48,456 bases of DNA from Actinomadura rubrisoli (GCF_004349215.1 NZ_SMKU01000024.1:1-48456), one strand, 5' to 3'; positions 1 through 8,738 are shown, counted from the first letter of the stretch. Notes: a model not told the origin generated them from the letters alone. Made by a program: numbers and translations.

Positions 1-237
1 CGCCGGGCAGTTTCCTGGCCATCACCCATCCGGGCATCGACCAGTTGCCCGAGCAGATGGCGGCCGCCGAGAAGGCTCTCACCGATGCGATGGGCTTCCG
101 GGTGACCTTCCGGACGCACGAGGGCGTGAGCGCCTTCTTCACCGGGCTGGAAGTGCTCGATCCCGGGGTCGTCGCCGTCCAGGAATGGCGCCCCGATTCG
201 GCTCCGGCGTCCACCACGACGGGCATGTGGGGCGGCG
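1..237 (+). repeat. Near-identical repeat, copy 1 (3' end of DUF574 gene)
   Basis: Bases 1-237 match 9574-9810 at a constant offset of 9573, with no difference before about base 200 and a few substitutions after it. The similarity fades just before the stop codon. The left boundary of this copy is outside the window. The copies are in direct orientation and enclose about 9.3 kb. Confidence 0.9.
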
Positions 238-254
238 TAGCGCGCAAGGCGTAA
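1..254 (+). CDS. SAM-dependent methyltransferase, DUF574 type (3' end only)
   Basis: The frame is open from the left edge to a TAA at 252-254, so only the last ~83 residues are visible. They are almost identical to the C-terminus of the complete methyltransferase at 9027-9827, differing at only a few residues near the end. By family knowledge these are Rossmann-fold SAM-dependent methyltransferases found in many copies in actinomycetes, with unknown substrates. The SAM-binding half lies outside the window. A TTG at 45 could act as a start, but homology continues upstream of it, so the gene clearly begins before base 1. A strong hairpin follows the stop codon. Confidence 0.8.
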   Translation, partial: PGSFLAITHPGIDQLPEQMAAAEKALTDAMGFRVTFRTHEGVSAFFTGLEVLDPGVVAVQEWRPDSAPASTTTGMWGGVARKA

Positions 255-270
255 GCCACCCGCCTGACCC

Positions 271-317
271 GGCCGCCTGACCCGGCCGCCGGGCCCGGAC
301 GGCCGGGTCAGGCGGCC
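271..317 (+). terminator. Rho-independent-type terminator hairpin
   Basis: A perfect 18-bp inverted repeat (271-288 and 300-317) with an 11-nt loop lies 16 bp after the stop of the methyltransferase fragment. There is only a short T run after the stem, which is usual in high-GC actinomycetes. Confidence 0.8.
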
Positions 318-389
318 TTCGCGTCCCGCTGATCGTCGCGGGGCGCGACGCGCTGGTCGTCGGCCAGCTAGATGCGGTGGAGTCGCTAC

Positions 390-409
390 TGCAAATCGTT
401 TGCAATAAT
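390..409 (+). promoter_or_regulatory. Nur-box-like operator overlapping a leaderless promoter
   Basis: Bases 390-404 read TGCAA-ATCGT-TTGCA, flanked by C and A, so 389-405 fit the actinomycete Nur consensus tTGCaa-N5-ttGCAA. A -10-like AATAAT at 404-409 abuts the operator and ends 6 nt before the ATG at 416. Transcription could therefore start at or next to the start codon, giving a leaderless mRNA. A Nur-type (nickel-responsive Fur family) repressor bound here would cover the promoter. I did not find a convincing -35 element. Confidence 0.7.
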
Positions 410-415
410 ACGGTC

Positions 416-1978
416 ATGCTGAAACGTCCGGTTCTGGCCTTGATGGCCGTTGTCATGGCGGCCTCGACCGCAGCGGCGTGCGGGCAGGGCGGCGAGCCCG
501 CCTCCGGGAAGGACGGGTCGCTGACGTACGCGATCGGCGATGAGCCGGAGACGTTCAATCCGGGCCTCCAGGACGAGCACACCGACCCGGTGACCGAGCT
601 GGTGTTCCGCGGCCTGACCCGGCACGACAAGGACAACAGGGTGGTTCCGGCCCTGGCGAGGTCGTGGCAGGCGGCGCCGGACGGCAAGACCTACACCTTC
701 GCGCTGCGTCCCGGCGCCACATGGCAGGACGGCAAGCCGTTCACCGCCCGTGACGTCAAGTTCACCGTCGAGACCGTCCGGGACGCGGGCGCGGACTCGC
801 CGCTGTCGCGGAACTTCACCGCGGTCAAGGCGATCGAGACGCCGGACCCGGCGACGGTCCGGCTCAAGCTGGACAAGCCGTTCGCCCCCATGCTGGACGC
901 GCTGTCGATGGGCATGCTGCCCGAGCACCTGCTGCGGGGCAAGAAGCTCACCGATCCCGGGTTCGGGCAGCATCCGGTGGGAACCGGCCCGTTCGCGCTC
1001 AAGACCTACAAGCACGGCCAGTACGCCGAACTGACCGCCTTCGACGGCTACTACGAGGGCCGGCCCGGCCTGAAGAAGATCGTCGTCAAGTACGTCCCGG
1101 ACGACTCGGCGCGGCTGATCCAGCTGCGGGGCGGTGAGGTGGACGCGGCCAACCTCGCGCCCCAGCAGGCGGGCAAGGCCACGGGCCACCGGCTGGAGGT
1201 GTACCCGACCGCCGACTACCGGGCGATCCTGTTCAACATGGGCCACCCGGCGTTCGCCGATCGCCGGGTGCGCCGGGCGATGAACCACGCCGTCGACCGC
1301 GACGCCATCACCAGGAGCGTCGTCCTCGGCTACGGCTCGCCCGCGAAGGGCCCGCTGGACACCAGCCCGTACGCCGCCGCACCCGGGTTCGCCTTCGACC
1401 CCGGGAAGGTCTCCGCCCTGATGAAGGAGGCGGGTTACGTCAAGAACGGGCGGGGACTGTGGGCCCGGAACGGCAGGACGGTCGCGTTCGAGCTGACCAC
1501 CTTCGCCGAGGACTCGCTGCGGGTCGCCATCCTCAACGTGTCCGCCACCCAGCTCAAGCAGCAGGGCTTCGACGTCGACCCGCGTCCACGCCCGCGCGAC
1601 TGGGTGCGCAAGCATTGGGGCGACCTGCAAGGGTTCGTGGTGGGCTGGGGCACGCCCTACGACCCGGACTCCTCGGTGTACGGGCCGTTCGCCTCGTCCC
1701 AAGCCCTGGGCAAGGGCGGTTCCAACTACGGCTCCTACAGCAACCCGGCCGCCGACAAGGCGCTGGACGAAGGGCGCTCCACACTCGACCCTGCCAAGCG
1801 CAAGGCCGCCTACAGCGCGTTCCAGCAGGCGTTGCAGGACGACCCGCCCTTCCTGTGGATCTCCTACCTCAAGACCATCAACGCCGTCCCGAAGAACCTG
1901 ACCGGACCCGCCCAGCGCACGCTCGGCCACCACGGATACGGCTTCTTCTGGAACGCCGAGACCTGGCGCTACAACTAG
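416..1978 (+). CDS. nikA: ABC transporter substrate-binding lipoprotein, NikA-like
   Basis: A 520-aa solute-binding protein of the oligopeptide/nickel family (SBP_bac_5). It starts with a basic n-region and hydrophobic stretch leading to Cys22 in a loose lipobox (AAAC), so it should be a lipoprotein on the outer face of the membrane. Typical family blocks follow, such as LVFRGLTRHD and a C-terminal region ending in a Trp/Tyr-rich tail. The ATG at 416 is preferred over the upstream GTG at 377 because it gives a clean signal sequence and sits 6 nt after a -10-like box. It is the first gene of a four-gene operon. Family resemblance alone would also allow a peptide substrate; the Nur-box-like site upstream makes nickel the better assignment. 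Confidence 0.8.
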   Translation: MLKRPVLALMAVVMAASTAAACGQGGEPASGKDGSLTYAIGDEPETFNPGLQDEHTDPVTELVFRGLTRHDKDNRVVPALARSWQAAPDGKTYTFALRPGATWQDGKPFTARDVKFTVETVRDAGADSPLSRNFTAVKAIETPDPATVRLKLDKPFAPMLDALSMGMLPEHLLRGKKLTDPGFGQHPVGTGPFALKTYKHGQYAELTAFDGYYEGRPGLKKIVVKYVPDDSARLIQLRGGEVDAANLAPQQAGKATGHRLEVYPTADYRAILFNMGHPAFADRRVRRAMNHAVDRDAITRSVVLGYGSPAKGPLDTSPYAAAPGFAFDPGKVSALMKEAGYVKNGRGLWARNGRTVAFELTTFAEDSLRVAILNVSATQLKQQGFDVDPRPRPRDWVRKHWGDLQGFVVGWGTPYDPDSSVYGPFASSQALGKGGSNYGSYSNPAADKALDEGRSTLDPAKRKAAYSAFQQALQDDPPFLWISYLKTINAVPKNLTGPAQRTLGHHGYGFFWNAETWRYN

Positions 1979-2962
1979 ATGACACTGCGCCTGATCAGCC
2001 GGGCGGCGACGGCGGCGCTGGTCGTCGTCGCCCTGTCGGTGGTCTGCTTCGGCCTGCTGGACGCCTCGCCCGGCGACCCGGCCGCCTCCGTGCTGGAGGC
2101 GAGGTCGGGCGGGCGCTCCCCGGCACCCGCGGCCGTCGCCGAACTGCGCGCCGACATGGGCCTGGACGACCCGCCGCCCGCCCGGTACTGGCGATGGGCA
2201 TCGCACGCCGTCCGCGGTGACCTGGGAACCTCGTACATGTCGGGACGGCCCGTCACCGAGACGCTGGGCGACACGGTGCCGTGGACGCTGCTGCTCACCG
2301 CCGCCGCGATCCTGCTGAGCTTCACCGCCGCCCTCGCGGTCGGCCTGGTCGCGGCGCTCACCCGCCGCGCGTGGCTCCGCCGCGGCATCGACCTGATCCT
2401 GTTCGTGATGGGCGGCATGCCCGGCTTCGTCGCCGCGCTCCTGCTGCTGTACGTGTTCGCGGCGGCCACCCACCTGATGCCGTCCGGAGGCGTCAGCCGT
2501 CCCGGCGAGCCCGTCACGGCGTACGGGCTGCTCGCCCATCTGGTGCTGCCGGCGTGCGCGCTGGCGTTCGGCCACCACTTCGGGGTCTACGTGCGGCTGG
2601 TGGAGAACGGCGTCGGGCGCCTGAAGGACGCGCCGCACGTGGAGAACGCCCGCGTCCGCGGGCTGCCCCGGCGGACGGTCGTCTCCCGGCACCTGATGCG
2701 GCCCGGGCTGGTGCCGTTCACCGCGCGCCTCGGCGTCGGCGTCGGCACCCTGATCGCCGGCGTCTACACCACCGAGGTGATCTTCTCCTGGCCCGGCATG
2801 GGACGCGAGGCCATCGCCGCCGCGCGCGCCCAGGACCACCCGCTGCTCATCGCGATCGTGCTGATCACCGGCCTGATCGTGATCGCCGCCAACCTGGTCG
2901 CCGAGCTCATCGTCGCGGCGCTGGACCCCCGCGTCCGGACGGGCCGGTCCGATGCCGTCTGA
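1979..2962 (+). CDS. nikB: ABC transporter permease, NikB/DppB-like
   Basis: A 327-aa integral membrane protein of the DppB/OppB/NikB permease family. It has an N-terminal transmembrane helix, an extracytoplasmic segment with the family pattern around GDLGTSYMSGRPV, then a cluster of helices carrying the ATPase-contacting loop (ENARVRGLPRRTVVSRHLMR region, about residues 221-240). The ATG directly follows the TAG of the binding-protein gene with no spacer, and the 3' end overlaps the next permease by 11 bp, so translation is probably coupled. It should form half of the membrane channel of the nickel importer. Confidence 0.85.
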   Translation: MTLRLISRAATAALVVVALSVVCFGLLDASPGDPAASVLEARSGGRSPAPAAVAELRADMGLDDPPPARYWRWASHAVRGDLGTSYMSGRPVTETLGDTVPWTLLLTAAAILLSFTAALAVGLVAALTRRAWLRRGIDLILFVMGGMPGFVAALLLLYVFAAATHLMPSGGVSRPGEPVTAYGLLAHLVLPACALAFGHHFGVYVRLVENGVGRLKDAPHVENARVRGLPRRTVVSRHLMRPGLVPFTARLGVGVGTLIAGVYTTEVIFSWPGMGREAIAAARAQDHPLLIAIVLITGLIVIAANLVAELIVAALDPRVRTGRSDAV

Positions 2963-3848
2963 CCCGCTCGGCACCCGCGACCCCGTCCGCACCGGCGACC
3001 CCGTCCGCGTCCGCGGGCTGATGGCCGTCCGGCTGCGGCCCCGGCGCCCGGCGCTGGCCGTCGCCGTCGCCCTACTGGCCGCGCTGGCGCTGCTCGCCGC
3101 CCTGGCGCCGCTGCTCACCTCGCTGGACCCGGTCGCCACCGACACCACGGCGACCTCGCTGCCGCCCGGCTCTCCCGGGCATCCGCTCGGCACGGACCCG
3201 CTCGGCCGCGACCTGTGGACCCGCATGCTGTACGGCGCCCGCACGTCCCTGTTGGTCGGGCTGAGCGCCGCCGCGATCACGGTCGGGCTGGGCATGCTCG
3301 CCGGCGGGCTGGCCGCCATCGCGCCGCGCTGGGTGGACGGCCTGATCGCCCGCGCCGCCGACATCCTGCTGGCGCTGCCGCTGCTGGTCGTCGTGCTCGC
3401 CCTCGCCGCCGTCGCCGGGCCGTCCCTGGGGCTGGTGGTCGCGGCCATCGCGGTGACGAGCTGGATGCCGGTCGCGCTGATCGTCCGCGCCGAGCTCCGC
3501 GGCCGCCGCGAGCGCCTCCACATCCGCGCCGCCTACGCGCTCGGGCTGTCGCGGTGGCAGGTCATGTGGCGGCACCTGCTGCCCGGCGCGCTGCCCCCGG
3601 TCGCGTCCATCGCCGCGTTCGAGGTCGGGCACGCCGTCCTGACCGAGTCCACGCTCAGCTTCCTCGGCCTGGGCGTCCCGCCGAACCGCCCGAGCTGGGG
3701 AAACCTGCTCACCGAGGCGCAGGCGCACCTGATGACCGGCGAGTGGTACACCGTCGCGATACCCGCCGCCGCCGTGGTCGTCACGATCATCGCGGTCAAC
3801 GTCGTCGCCGGCGCGCTCGCCGGCCCGGACGAAGGCAGGACATGGTGA
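2952..3848 (+). CDS. nikC: ABC transporter permease, NikC/DppC-like
   Basis: A 298-aa permease of the DppC/OppC/NikC family. A short Arg/Pro-rich cytoplasmic N-terminus contains a small internal repeat (DPVRTGDPVR). A first transmembrane helix follows, then the family block GTDPLGRDLWTRMLYGART near residues 77-95, then helices with the ATPase-interaction loop (RAAYALGLSRWQVMWRHLLP). It overlaps the preceding permease by 11 bp and the following ATPase gene by 7 bp. Starts further downstream, such as the ATG at 3021, would remove only the basic tail. Confidence 0.85.
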   Translation: MPSDPLGTRDPVRTGDPVRVRGLMAVRLRPRRPALAVAVALLAALALLAALAPLLTSLDPVATDTTATSLPPGSPGHPLGTDPLGRDLWTRMLYGARTSLLVGLSAAAITVGLGMLAGGLAAIAPRWVDGLIARAADILLALPLLVVVLALAAVAGPSLGLVVAAIAVTSWMPVALIVRAELRGRRERLHIRAAYALGLSRWQVMWRHLLPGALPPVASIAAFEVGHAVLTESTLSFLGLGVPPNRPSWGNLLTEAQAHLMTGEWYTVAIPAAAVVVTIIAVNVVAGALAGPDEGRTW

Positions 3849-5320
3849 AGACCCACGACACGGCGACCGCCGGCCTCACCGTCACCGGTCTCACCGTCGA
3901 CGTCCCCGGACGCCGCGTCGTGCACGGCATCGACCTCACCGTCCCCGCCGGACGCGTCCTGGCGCTGGTCGGGCCGAGCGGCAGCGGCAAGACGCTCACC
4001 GCCCGCGCCATCGCCGGCCTTCAACCGCACGGCGGCACCGTCCTGGTCGACGGCCGTCCGCCTGTGCGCGGACGGGACGTCGGATACGCCTTCCAGGACG
4101 CCCTGGCCTCACTGAACCCGACCGTCACCGTCCGGCGGCACCTCACCGAAACCGTCAGCGCCCACCGGACGGGTGACCCCGCCACCGCGCTGTCCCGCTT
4201 CGGCCTCGACCCCGCGCTGGCCGGCGCCTACCCCTTCGAACTGTCCGGCGGCCAGGCGCAACGCGTGGCACTCGCGCTGGCGACCGTGCACGAACCGTCC
4301 GTCCTCATCGCCGACGAGGTCACCACCGCCCTCGACCCCGTCACGCAGGCCACGGTCCTGGACCTGGTCCGCGCCCAGGCCGGTGACCGCGCCGTCCTGC
4401 TGATCACCCACGACCTGGCCGCCGCCGCCCGCTGGGCCGACGACATCGCCGTCATGCGGGACGGCCGCGTCATCGAGCACGGCCCCGCACGGCAGATCCT
4501 GACCGAACCGGCCAGCGACCTGGTCCGTGAATGGGCCGCGGTCGCCACGGGAACGCACCGCCCGGCGGCCGCGCCCACCGCGTCCGGCGGCGAAGACCTG
4601 GCCCTGACCGGCGTGCGGCGGGTCCTGCGCTCCCGGAGGCGCACGACCCTCGCTCTGGACGCCGTCGACCTGGACATCCGGTCCGGGGAGGCCGTGGCGA
4701 TCGTCGGACGCAGCGGATCGGGCAAATCCACCCTCATCGGCGCGCTCGCCGCCCTCGACCGTCCCGACCAGGGCACCGTGCAGCGCGACGGCCAGGACGT
4801 CTGGGCTCTGCGCGGCCGTGAACGGCGCGCCGTCCGGCACCGGACCGGGCTGATCTTCCAGGACCCGCTCGCCTCCTTCGACCCCCGCCACACCGTCCGC
4901 CAGGTCATCGCCGAAGCCGGCCCCTACGACGACGGGCTGCTGCGCCACGTCGGCCTCGATCCGGCCATGGGCGGACGCCGTCCCGCCACGCTGTCCGGCG
5001 GCGAGCGCCAGCGCGTGGGCATCGCCCGCGCCCTCGCCCAGAAGCCCCGCGTCCTGCTCGCCGACGAACCCACCAGCGGCCTGGACGTCCTCACCCAGGA
5101 ACGCGTTCTGCGCCTGCTGGCCGGCCTGCGCCGCGACCACGGCCTGACCATCGTCCTGGTCACCCATGACCTGCGCGTCGCCCGCCGCGTCGCCGACCGG
5201 ATCATCGTCCTGCACGACGGCCGGATCGTCGAGGACCTGCCCGCGCCCGGCCTCGACACCGCCCGGCACCCCGAATCCCGTCGGCTACTGAAAGCGACCG
5301 CACCGGAACCGGCGAATTAG
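3842..5320 (+). CDS. Fused double ATP-binding protein of the nickel/peptide importer (NikD-NikE fusion)
   Basis: A 492-aa cytoplasmic protein with two complete ABC ATPase domains. Domain 1 has Walker A GPSGSGKT (44-51), signature LSGGQAQR and Walker B VLIADEVTTALD. Domain 2 has Walker A GRSGSGKS (289-296), signature LSGGERQR and Walker B VLLADEPTSGLD. In many relatives these are two polypeptides (DppD/DppF, NikD/NikE); here a linker around residues 240-258 joins them. In domain 1 the Walker B motif reads ADEVTT rather than the usual DEPT. The ATG at 3842 overlaps the stop of the preceding permease. The protein should power nickel (or peptide) uptake. A weak 6-bp hairpin (5323-5342) follows. 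Confidence 0.88.
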   Translation: MVKTHDTATAGLTVTGLTVDVPGRRVVHGIDLTVPAGRVLALVGPSGSGKTLTARAIAGLQPHGGTVLVDGRPPVRGRDVGYAFQDALASLNPTVTVRRHLTETVSAHRTGDPATALSRFGLDPALAGAYPFELSGGQAQRVALALATVHEPSVLIADEVTTALDPVTQATVLDLVRAQAGDRAVLLITHDLAAAARWADDIAVMRDGRVIEHGPARQILTEPASDLVREWAAVATGTHRPAAAPTASGGEDLALTGVRRVLRSRRRTTLALDAVDLDIRSGEAVAIVGRSGSGKSTLIGALAALDRPDQGTVQRDGQDVWALRGRERRAVRHRTGLIFQDPLASFDPRHTVRQVIAEAGPYDDGLLRHVGLDPAMGGRRPATLSGGERQRVGIARALAQKPRVLLADEPTSGLDVLTQERVLRLLAGLRRDHGLTIVLVTHDLRVARRVADRIIVLHDGRIVEDLPAPGLDTARHPESRRLLKATAPEPAN

Positions 5321-5533
5321 GGCCCGCGGCGATCAGCGCGGGATCAAAAGATGAGATGCCCGCTGACTTCGCGGATTTCCCGGCTCTCATTCGCGTTGGC
5401 CAAAGTGATGTCTATTCCCTTCTATGTCAAGAGAATAAAGTCTGAAAAACCAGTGCACCCTGGAAGTGCTACAAGAGTTGTTCGCTGGTCTACTTTAACG
5501 GAGGCCCTGTGCATACCGGCAAAGGAGCTGTGC

Positions 5534-6232
5534 ATGCCCTCCCGACGCGCCATTACCCTGATAGGTGCCGCGCTCGTCCTGCTCTTCGGGACGGCCCTCC
5601 CGGCAGCGGCTGACGGGCCCCGCCCGCCGGCCGGCAAGGCCGCGCCCATCATCGGCGGCTACTTCGTCACCGACGCTCCCTGGGCCGCCTCGATCTACCG
5701 CAGCGGAACGTTCACCTGCTCCGGCACCATCGTCGCGCCGACGTGGGTCCTCACCGCGGCCCACTGCGTGGGAAGCGGCCTCACGGTCCGCGTCGGCAGC
5801 GTCTACCAGTCGCGCGCCACCACGATCAATGTCAGCGACTACCAGGTGGCGCCGAAGGGCGACCTTGCCCTGGTGCACCTGGCCAGCGCCCACGACACCG
5901 CCTACTCCCAACTCGCCGACGCCGATCCGCCGGTCGACTCGACCAACCAGATCTGCGGATGGGGCCGCACCAGCACCAACGGCCCGTTCTCGGACCAGCT
6001 CAAATGCGCCGACGTCCGCGTCACGTCCACCAAGTGCTACGACCACCGCTACGGCCCGGCGATCTGCACCACCAAGATCAACGGCGCCGCCTGGAGCGGC
6101 GACTCCGGCGGTCCGCAGCGCTACAACGACAAGCAGGTCGCCGTCGCCTCCACCGCCGACGGCCGGTCGGAGCAGACGTACGGGAGCGTGGCCGCCAGCC
6201 GCGCCTGGATCCGCACCGTGGCCGGAGTCTGA
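5534..6232 (+). CDS. Secreted trypsin-like serine protease
   Basis: A 232-aa chymotrypsin-fold (S1) protease. An N-terminal signal peptide (about residues 1-26, ending AAA) precedes a short pro-region and the mature N-terminus motif IIGGY at 39-43. The catalytic triad is visible: His77 in TAAHC, Asp110 in GDLAL and Ser191 in GDSGGP. Six cysteines could form disulfides. The ATG at 5534 is chosen because it gives the signal peptide directly and has a strong AAAGGAG site at 5521-5527; the frame is open further upstream without homology. The upstream stretch 5340-5520 is notably AT-richer than its neighbours. The gene stands alone, and a strong terminator follows. Confidence 0.9.
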   Translation: MPSRRAITLIGAALVLLFGTALPAAADGPRPPAGKAAPIIGGYFVTDAPWAASIYRSGTFTCSGTIVAPTWVLTAAHCVGSGLTVRVGSVYQSRATTINVSDYQVAPKGDLALVHLASAHDTAYSQLADADPPVDSTNQICGWGRTSTNGPFSDQLKCADVRVTSTKCYDHRYGPAICTTKINGAAWSGDSGGPQRYNDKQVAVASTADGRSEQTYGSVAASRAWIRTVAGV

Positions 6233-6255
6233 CCTCCCGCCCCCTTAGATCACCC

Positions 6256-6298
6256 CGCGGAGCGCCCGGCCGGAAGGATTCCGGCCGGGCGTTCCGCG
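6256..6298. terminator. Bidirectional terminator between convergent genes
   Basis: An 18-bp stem (6256-6273 with 6281-6298, one G-T wobble) and a 7-nt loop lie between the protease and the converging P450 gene, placed to end transcription from both sides. Confidence 0.85.
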
Positions 6299-6385
6299 TC
6301 ACCACGACGCTGTCGCGGCCGCGAGAGCTACGACCCCAGCACAAGAATCCCGTGGCGGCTGTCTTGCGTCCGAACAGCTGAAGGG

Positions 6386-7609
6386 CTATGCCGGTCTGCT
6401 CGGTGAGGTGCCGGGCGTGAATGTGACCGGCAGTTCGTGAAGGCCGCGCACGAGCGAGCTCGGCTGCCGCCGCAACCGGTCCGCCGGAACGGCCGGCGCC
6501 AGGTCGGGAAGGCGGCGTACCAATGCTTCCAGGGCGACGGCTCCCTCCAAGCGCGCGAGCGGTGCGCCAAGGCAATGGTGGACGCCGTATCCGAAACCGA
6601 GATGGGCGTTGTCGGTGCGGGTGATGTCGAACTGTTCGGGAGCATCGAAACGGTCGGGATCGCGATGGGCGGCGGCCAAGGCGATGACCACCGGCTCACC
6701 GGTCGGAATGGTCACGTCGCCGATCGTCACCGGCTCGGTCGTGAACCGCCATGCCGCCAGTTCCATCGGGCCGTCATAGCGAAGAACCTCCTCCACGGCG
6801 GATTCGATCAAGCCGGGCCGCTCACGCAGCAGGGAGAGCTGCCGCGGGTTGCCGAGCAGCGCGAGAATCCCGTTGCCGATGAGTCCCGCCGTGTTCTCGT
6901 GCCCCGCGATCAGCAGCAAGAAGATCATCGATATCAGCTCCGTGTCGCTGAGCCGGCCGTCCTCTTCCGCGCCGACAAGGTCGCTGATCAAGTCGTCGCC
7001 CGGCTCGGCGCGCTTGGCGGAGACGAGGGCACGGAGGTAGTCGCCCGGACGGGGCGCGTCGACCGCGCGCCCGTCACCCTTTCCCGGACGAACCGCGTTG
7101 GACGTCCACTGCCGGAAGAAGTGCCGGTCCGAGGCGGGCACGCCCAGCAGTTCGCACATGATGGCCATCGGCAGCGGATAGGCGAACTCGGCGATGAGCT
7201 CGCATTCGCCTCGGGCCGCGAATCCGTCGATCAATGAGTCGGCGAGTGCCCGCACCCGTCCGCGCAGATCCTCCGTCCGCCGAGCGGTGAACGCCGCGGA
7301 GACCAGCCGCCGCAACCGCGTGTGATCCGGCGGCTCGCGGGTGAGCAGGTGCACTCCCAGGCCCGCCCCGTCCTCCAGGGGACGCCCGCGATCGGCCTCT
7401 TTCCAGGCCGGCCCCGCCATCCGGGGATCCCGGCTGAGCCGAGGGTCGGCCAACGCGGCACGGGCGTCCTCATACCGCGACACCACCCAGCACCGCACGC
7501 CATCGCGAAGTTCCACCTGGCAGACCGGCTCTTCACGCCGGATTCGCGCATACGCGGGGTAAGGGTCGATTCCCGCGTCCGAACCCAGCAGCTTCGCCTT
7601 GATATTCAC
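6386..7609 (-). CDS. Cytochrome P450, bacterial class I type
   Basis: A 407-aa soluble P450. The haem-binding motif FGYGVHHCLGA places the proximal ligand at about Cys346. The I-helix oxygen-activation motif is AGHENT and the K-helix ExxR lies in EEVLRYDGP. Length and motifs fit the CYP105/CYP107-like actinomycete group, which hydroxylates small molecules using separate ferredoxin and reductase partners. No ferredoxin gene is adjacent. The GTG at 7609 is preferred over the upstream ATG at 7642 because a GAGGAG site lies 6 nt before it and the protein then starts NIKAKLLGSDAG, normal for the family. The substrate cannot be read from sequence. Confidence 0.92.
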   Translation of the reverse strand: MNIKAKLLGSDAGIDPYPAYARIRREEPVCQVELRDGVRCWVVSRYEDARAALADPRLSRDPRMAGPAWKEADRGRPLEDGAGLGVHLLTREPPDHTRLRRLVSAAFTARRTEDLRGRVRALADSLIDGFAARGECELIAEFAYPLPMAIMCELLGVPASDRHFFRQWTSNAVRPGKGDGRAVDAPRPGDYLRALVSAKRAEPGDDLISDLVGAEEDGRLSDTELISMIFLLLIAGHENTAGLIGNGILALLGNPRQLSLLRERPGLIESAVEEVLRYDGPMELAAWRFTTEPVTIGDVTIPTGEPVVIALAAAHRDPDRFDAPEQFDITRTDNAHLGFGYGVHHCLGAPLARLEGAVALEALVRRLPDLAPAVPADRLRRQPSSLVRGLHELPVTFTPGTSPSRPA

Positions 7610-7816
7610 GCTGCGCTCCTCGTCACAAACGTCAGCCCGCAACCTTGGTCCCCCCGATTCTCGGACAGCCGACCGCGCACTGGTAGCCGTGTTTCCGGCG
7701 TATCAGGGCGTCGCATGCGAACGCCTTCCGCCGCACCGGGGCGGTGACGTCCGGGATGAAGGTGCGGGAGCGGGGTAGAGGCGGGGGCAGACGACCCGGC
7801 TTGAGGAGTGAGGGTG

Positions 7817-8017
7817 ATGGCCTTCTGGGACCGGTTGACGCGCGGCCGCTCGCGCCGCCGCACCGCCGCCGCACGTGAGCGGCGCCGCACTCCGAGCTTC
7901 CGGGAGATGCGCGCCCGGCTCCGCACCGAGAAGGCCGAGGCCAAGCTGCTGGAGACGGAGACCAAGATCCACCAGGAGGCCGCCCGGATGCGCATGGGGC
8001 TGCGCCCCCGCCGGTAG
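7817..8017 (+). CDS. Small basic hypothetical protein
   Basis: A predicted 66-aa protein, very rich in Arg and Lys, that should form one amphipathic helix over most of its length (about residues 22-55, where Glu/Lys/Arg alternate). No domain is recognised. A GAGG element upstream is a possible ribosome-binding site for the ATG at 7817. It stands alone and a hairpin follows 14 bp after the stop, which supports it being a real transcription unit. High-GC sequence can produce such frames by chance, so confidence is moderate. Confidence 0.5.
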   Translation: MAFWDRLTRGRSRRRTAAARERRRTPSFREMRARLRTEKAEAKLLETETKIHQEAARMRMGLRPRR

Positions 8018-8030
8018 GCCGCGGACGCGT

Positions 8031-8068
8031 ACGGCCCCGTCCCAGCCTGAGGCCGGGAACGGGGCCGT
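8031..8068. terminator. Hairpin between converging genes
   Basis: Arms at 8031-8043 and 8055-8068 pair over 13 bp with one bulged base and an 11-nt loop. It lies between the small basic protein gene and the 3' end of the minus-strand HNH gene and could serve both. Confidence 0.6.
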
Positions 8069-8120
8069 CCTGCATGACGGCGGCCGCTATTCGGCCGCGT
8101 GCACGGAGTTCACGCCATGG

Positions 8121-8738
8121 TCAGCAGGTCTGGAGCAGTTCGGCCAGTGCGCTCTTCTCGGCCTGGTCGACGGTCAGGCCGTAGCGGTGCTTGACGTCGA
8201 TCCAGGATCGGGCATAGGTGCAGTAGAACGAGGTCAGCGGAGGCTTCCATTGGGCGGGGTCCTTGTCGCCCTTGGCCTGGTTCACATTGTCGGTGACGGT
8301 CCAGAGCTGCGAGCTGGTCAGGTCGTTGGCGAACTGGCGCCTGCGGTCGGTCGTCCACCGGTCGGCGCCGGATCGCCAGGCTTGGGCGAGGGGGACCATG
8401 TGGTCGATGTCGAGGTCGGACGCCTTCGTCCACCGGCCACCGTCGTAGGGACTGGTCCAGGTGCCGGAGACGGCCGCGCATTGGGCGTCGGCCTGGACGT
8501 TGTCGCCGTCGCGCTTGAGGACGGTCTCGCGCGTGTTGCAGGTGCCGGAGACGGTGATCCAGTGCGGGAACTTCTGGCGGCTGTAGCCGGTCATGGAGCC
8601 CTCGGCGGCGATGGTGAGACCGGCGAGGCGCTGGGCGGCCTCGGCCTCACCGGGCGGAGGCGGCGGTTCGGCGGACGCGGCCGGTGCGGCGGCGAGGAAG
8701 GCGGCGGCCAGAGCGGCGGGGACGGCGAGACGACGCAT
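8121..8738 (-). CDS. Secreted HNH nuclease family protein (DUF1524/GmrSD C-terminal-like)
   Basis: A 205-aa protein with a clear signal peptide (about residues 1-23, ending ASA) and a mature domain carrying the HNH-like core: DIDHMVPLAQAWRSGA provides the D-H pair, followed by the N-rich helix region NVNQAKGD. This arrangement is common in exported actinomycete proteins annotated as HNH endonuclease family. Cysteines at several positions suggest an extracellular disulfide-bonded fold. The likely role is a secreted nuclease for DNA scavenging or competition, but this rests on motif only. No immunity gene is seen beside it. The ATG at 8738 gives the signal sequence directly. Confidence 0.85.
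   Translation of the reverse strand: MRRLAVPAALAAAFLAAAPAASAEPPPPPGEAEAAQRLAGLTIAAEGSMTGYSRQKFPHWITVSGTCNTRETVLKRDGDNVQADAQCAAVSGTWTSPYDGGRWTKASDLDIDHMVPLAQAWRSGADRWTTDRRRQFANDLTSSQLWTVTDNVNQAKGDKDPAQWKPPLTSFYCTYARSWIDVKHRYGLTVDQAEKSALAELLQTC

Noticed and set aside
390..404. Reading the palindrome before the importer as a Zur (zinc) box
   Set aside because: Zur boxes have TGAAAATGATTTTCA-like arms; the TGCAA arms with 5-bp spacing fit the Nur consensus better.
386..3523. A 1045-codon minus-strand frame opposite the nickel operon
   Set aside because: No motifs, biased composition, and it covers three clear transporter genes on the other strand.
5351..5533. N-terminal extension of the trypsin-like protease
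   Set aside because: The extension has no signal-peptide character, and a good ribosome-binding site and signal peptide begin at 5534.
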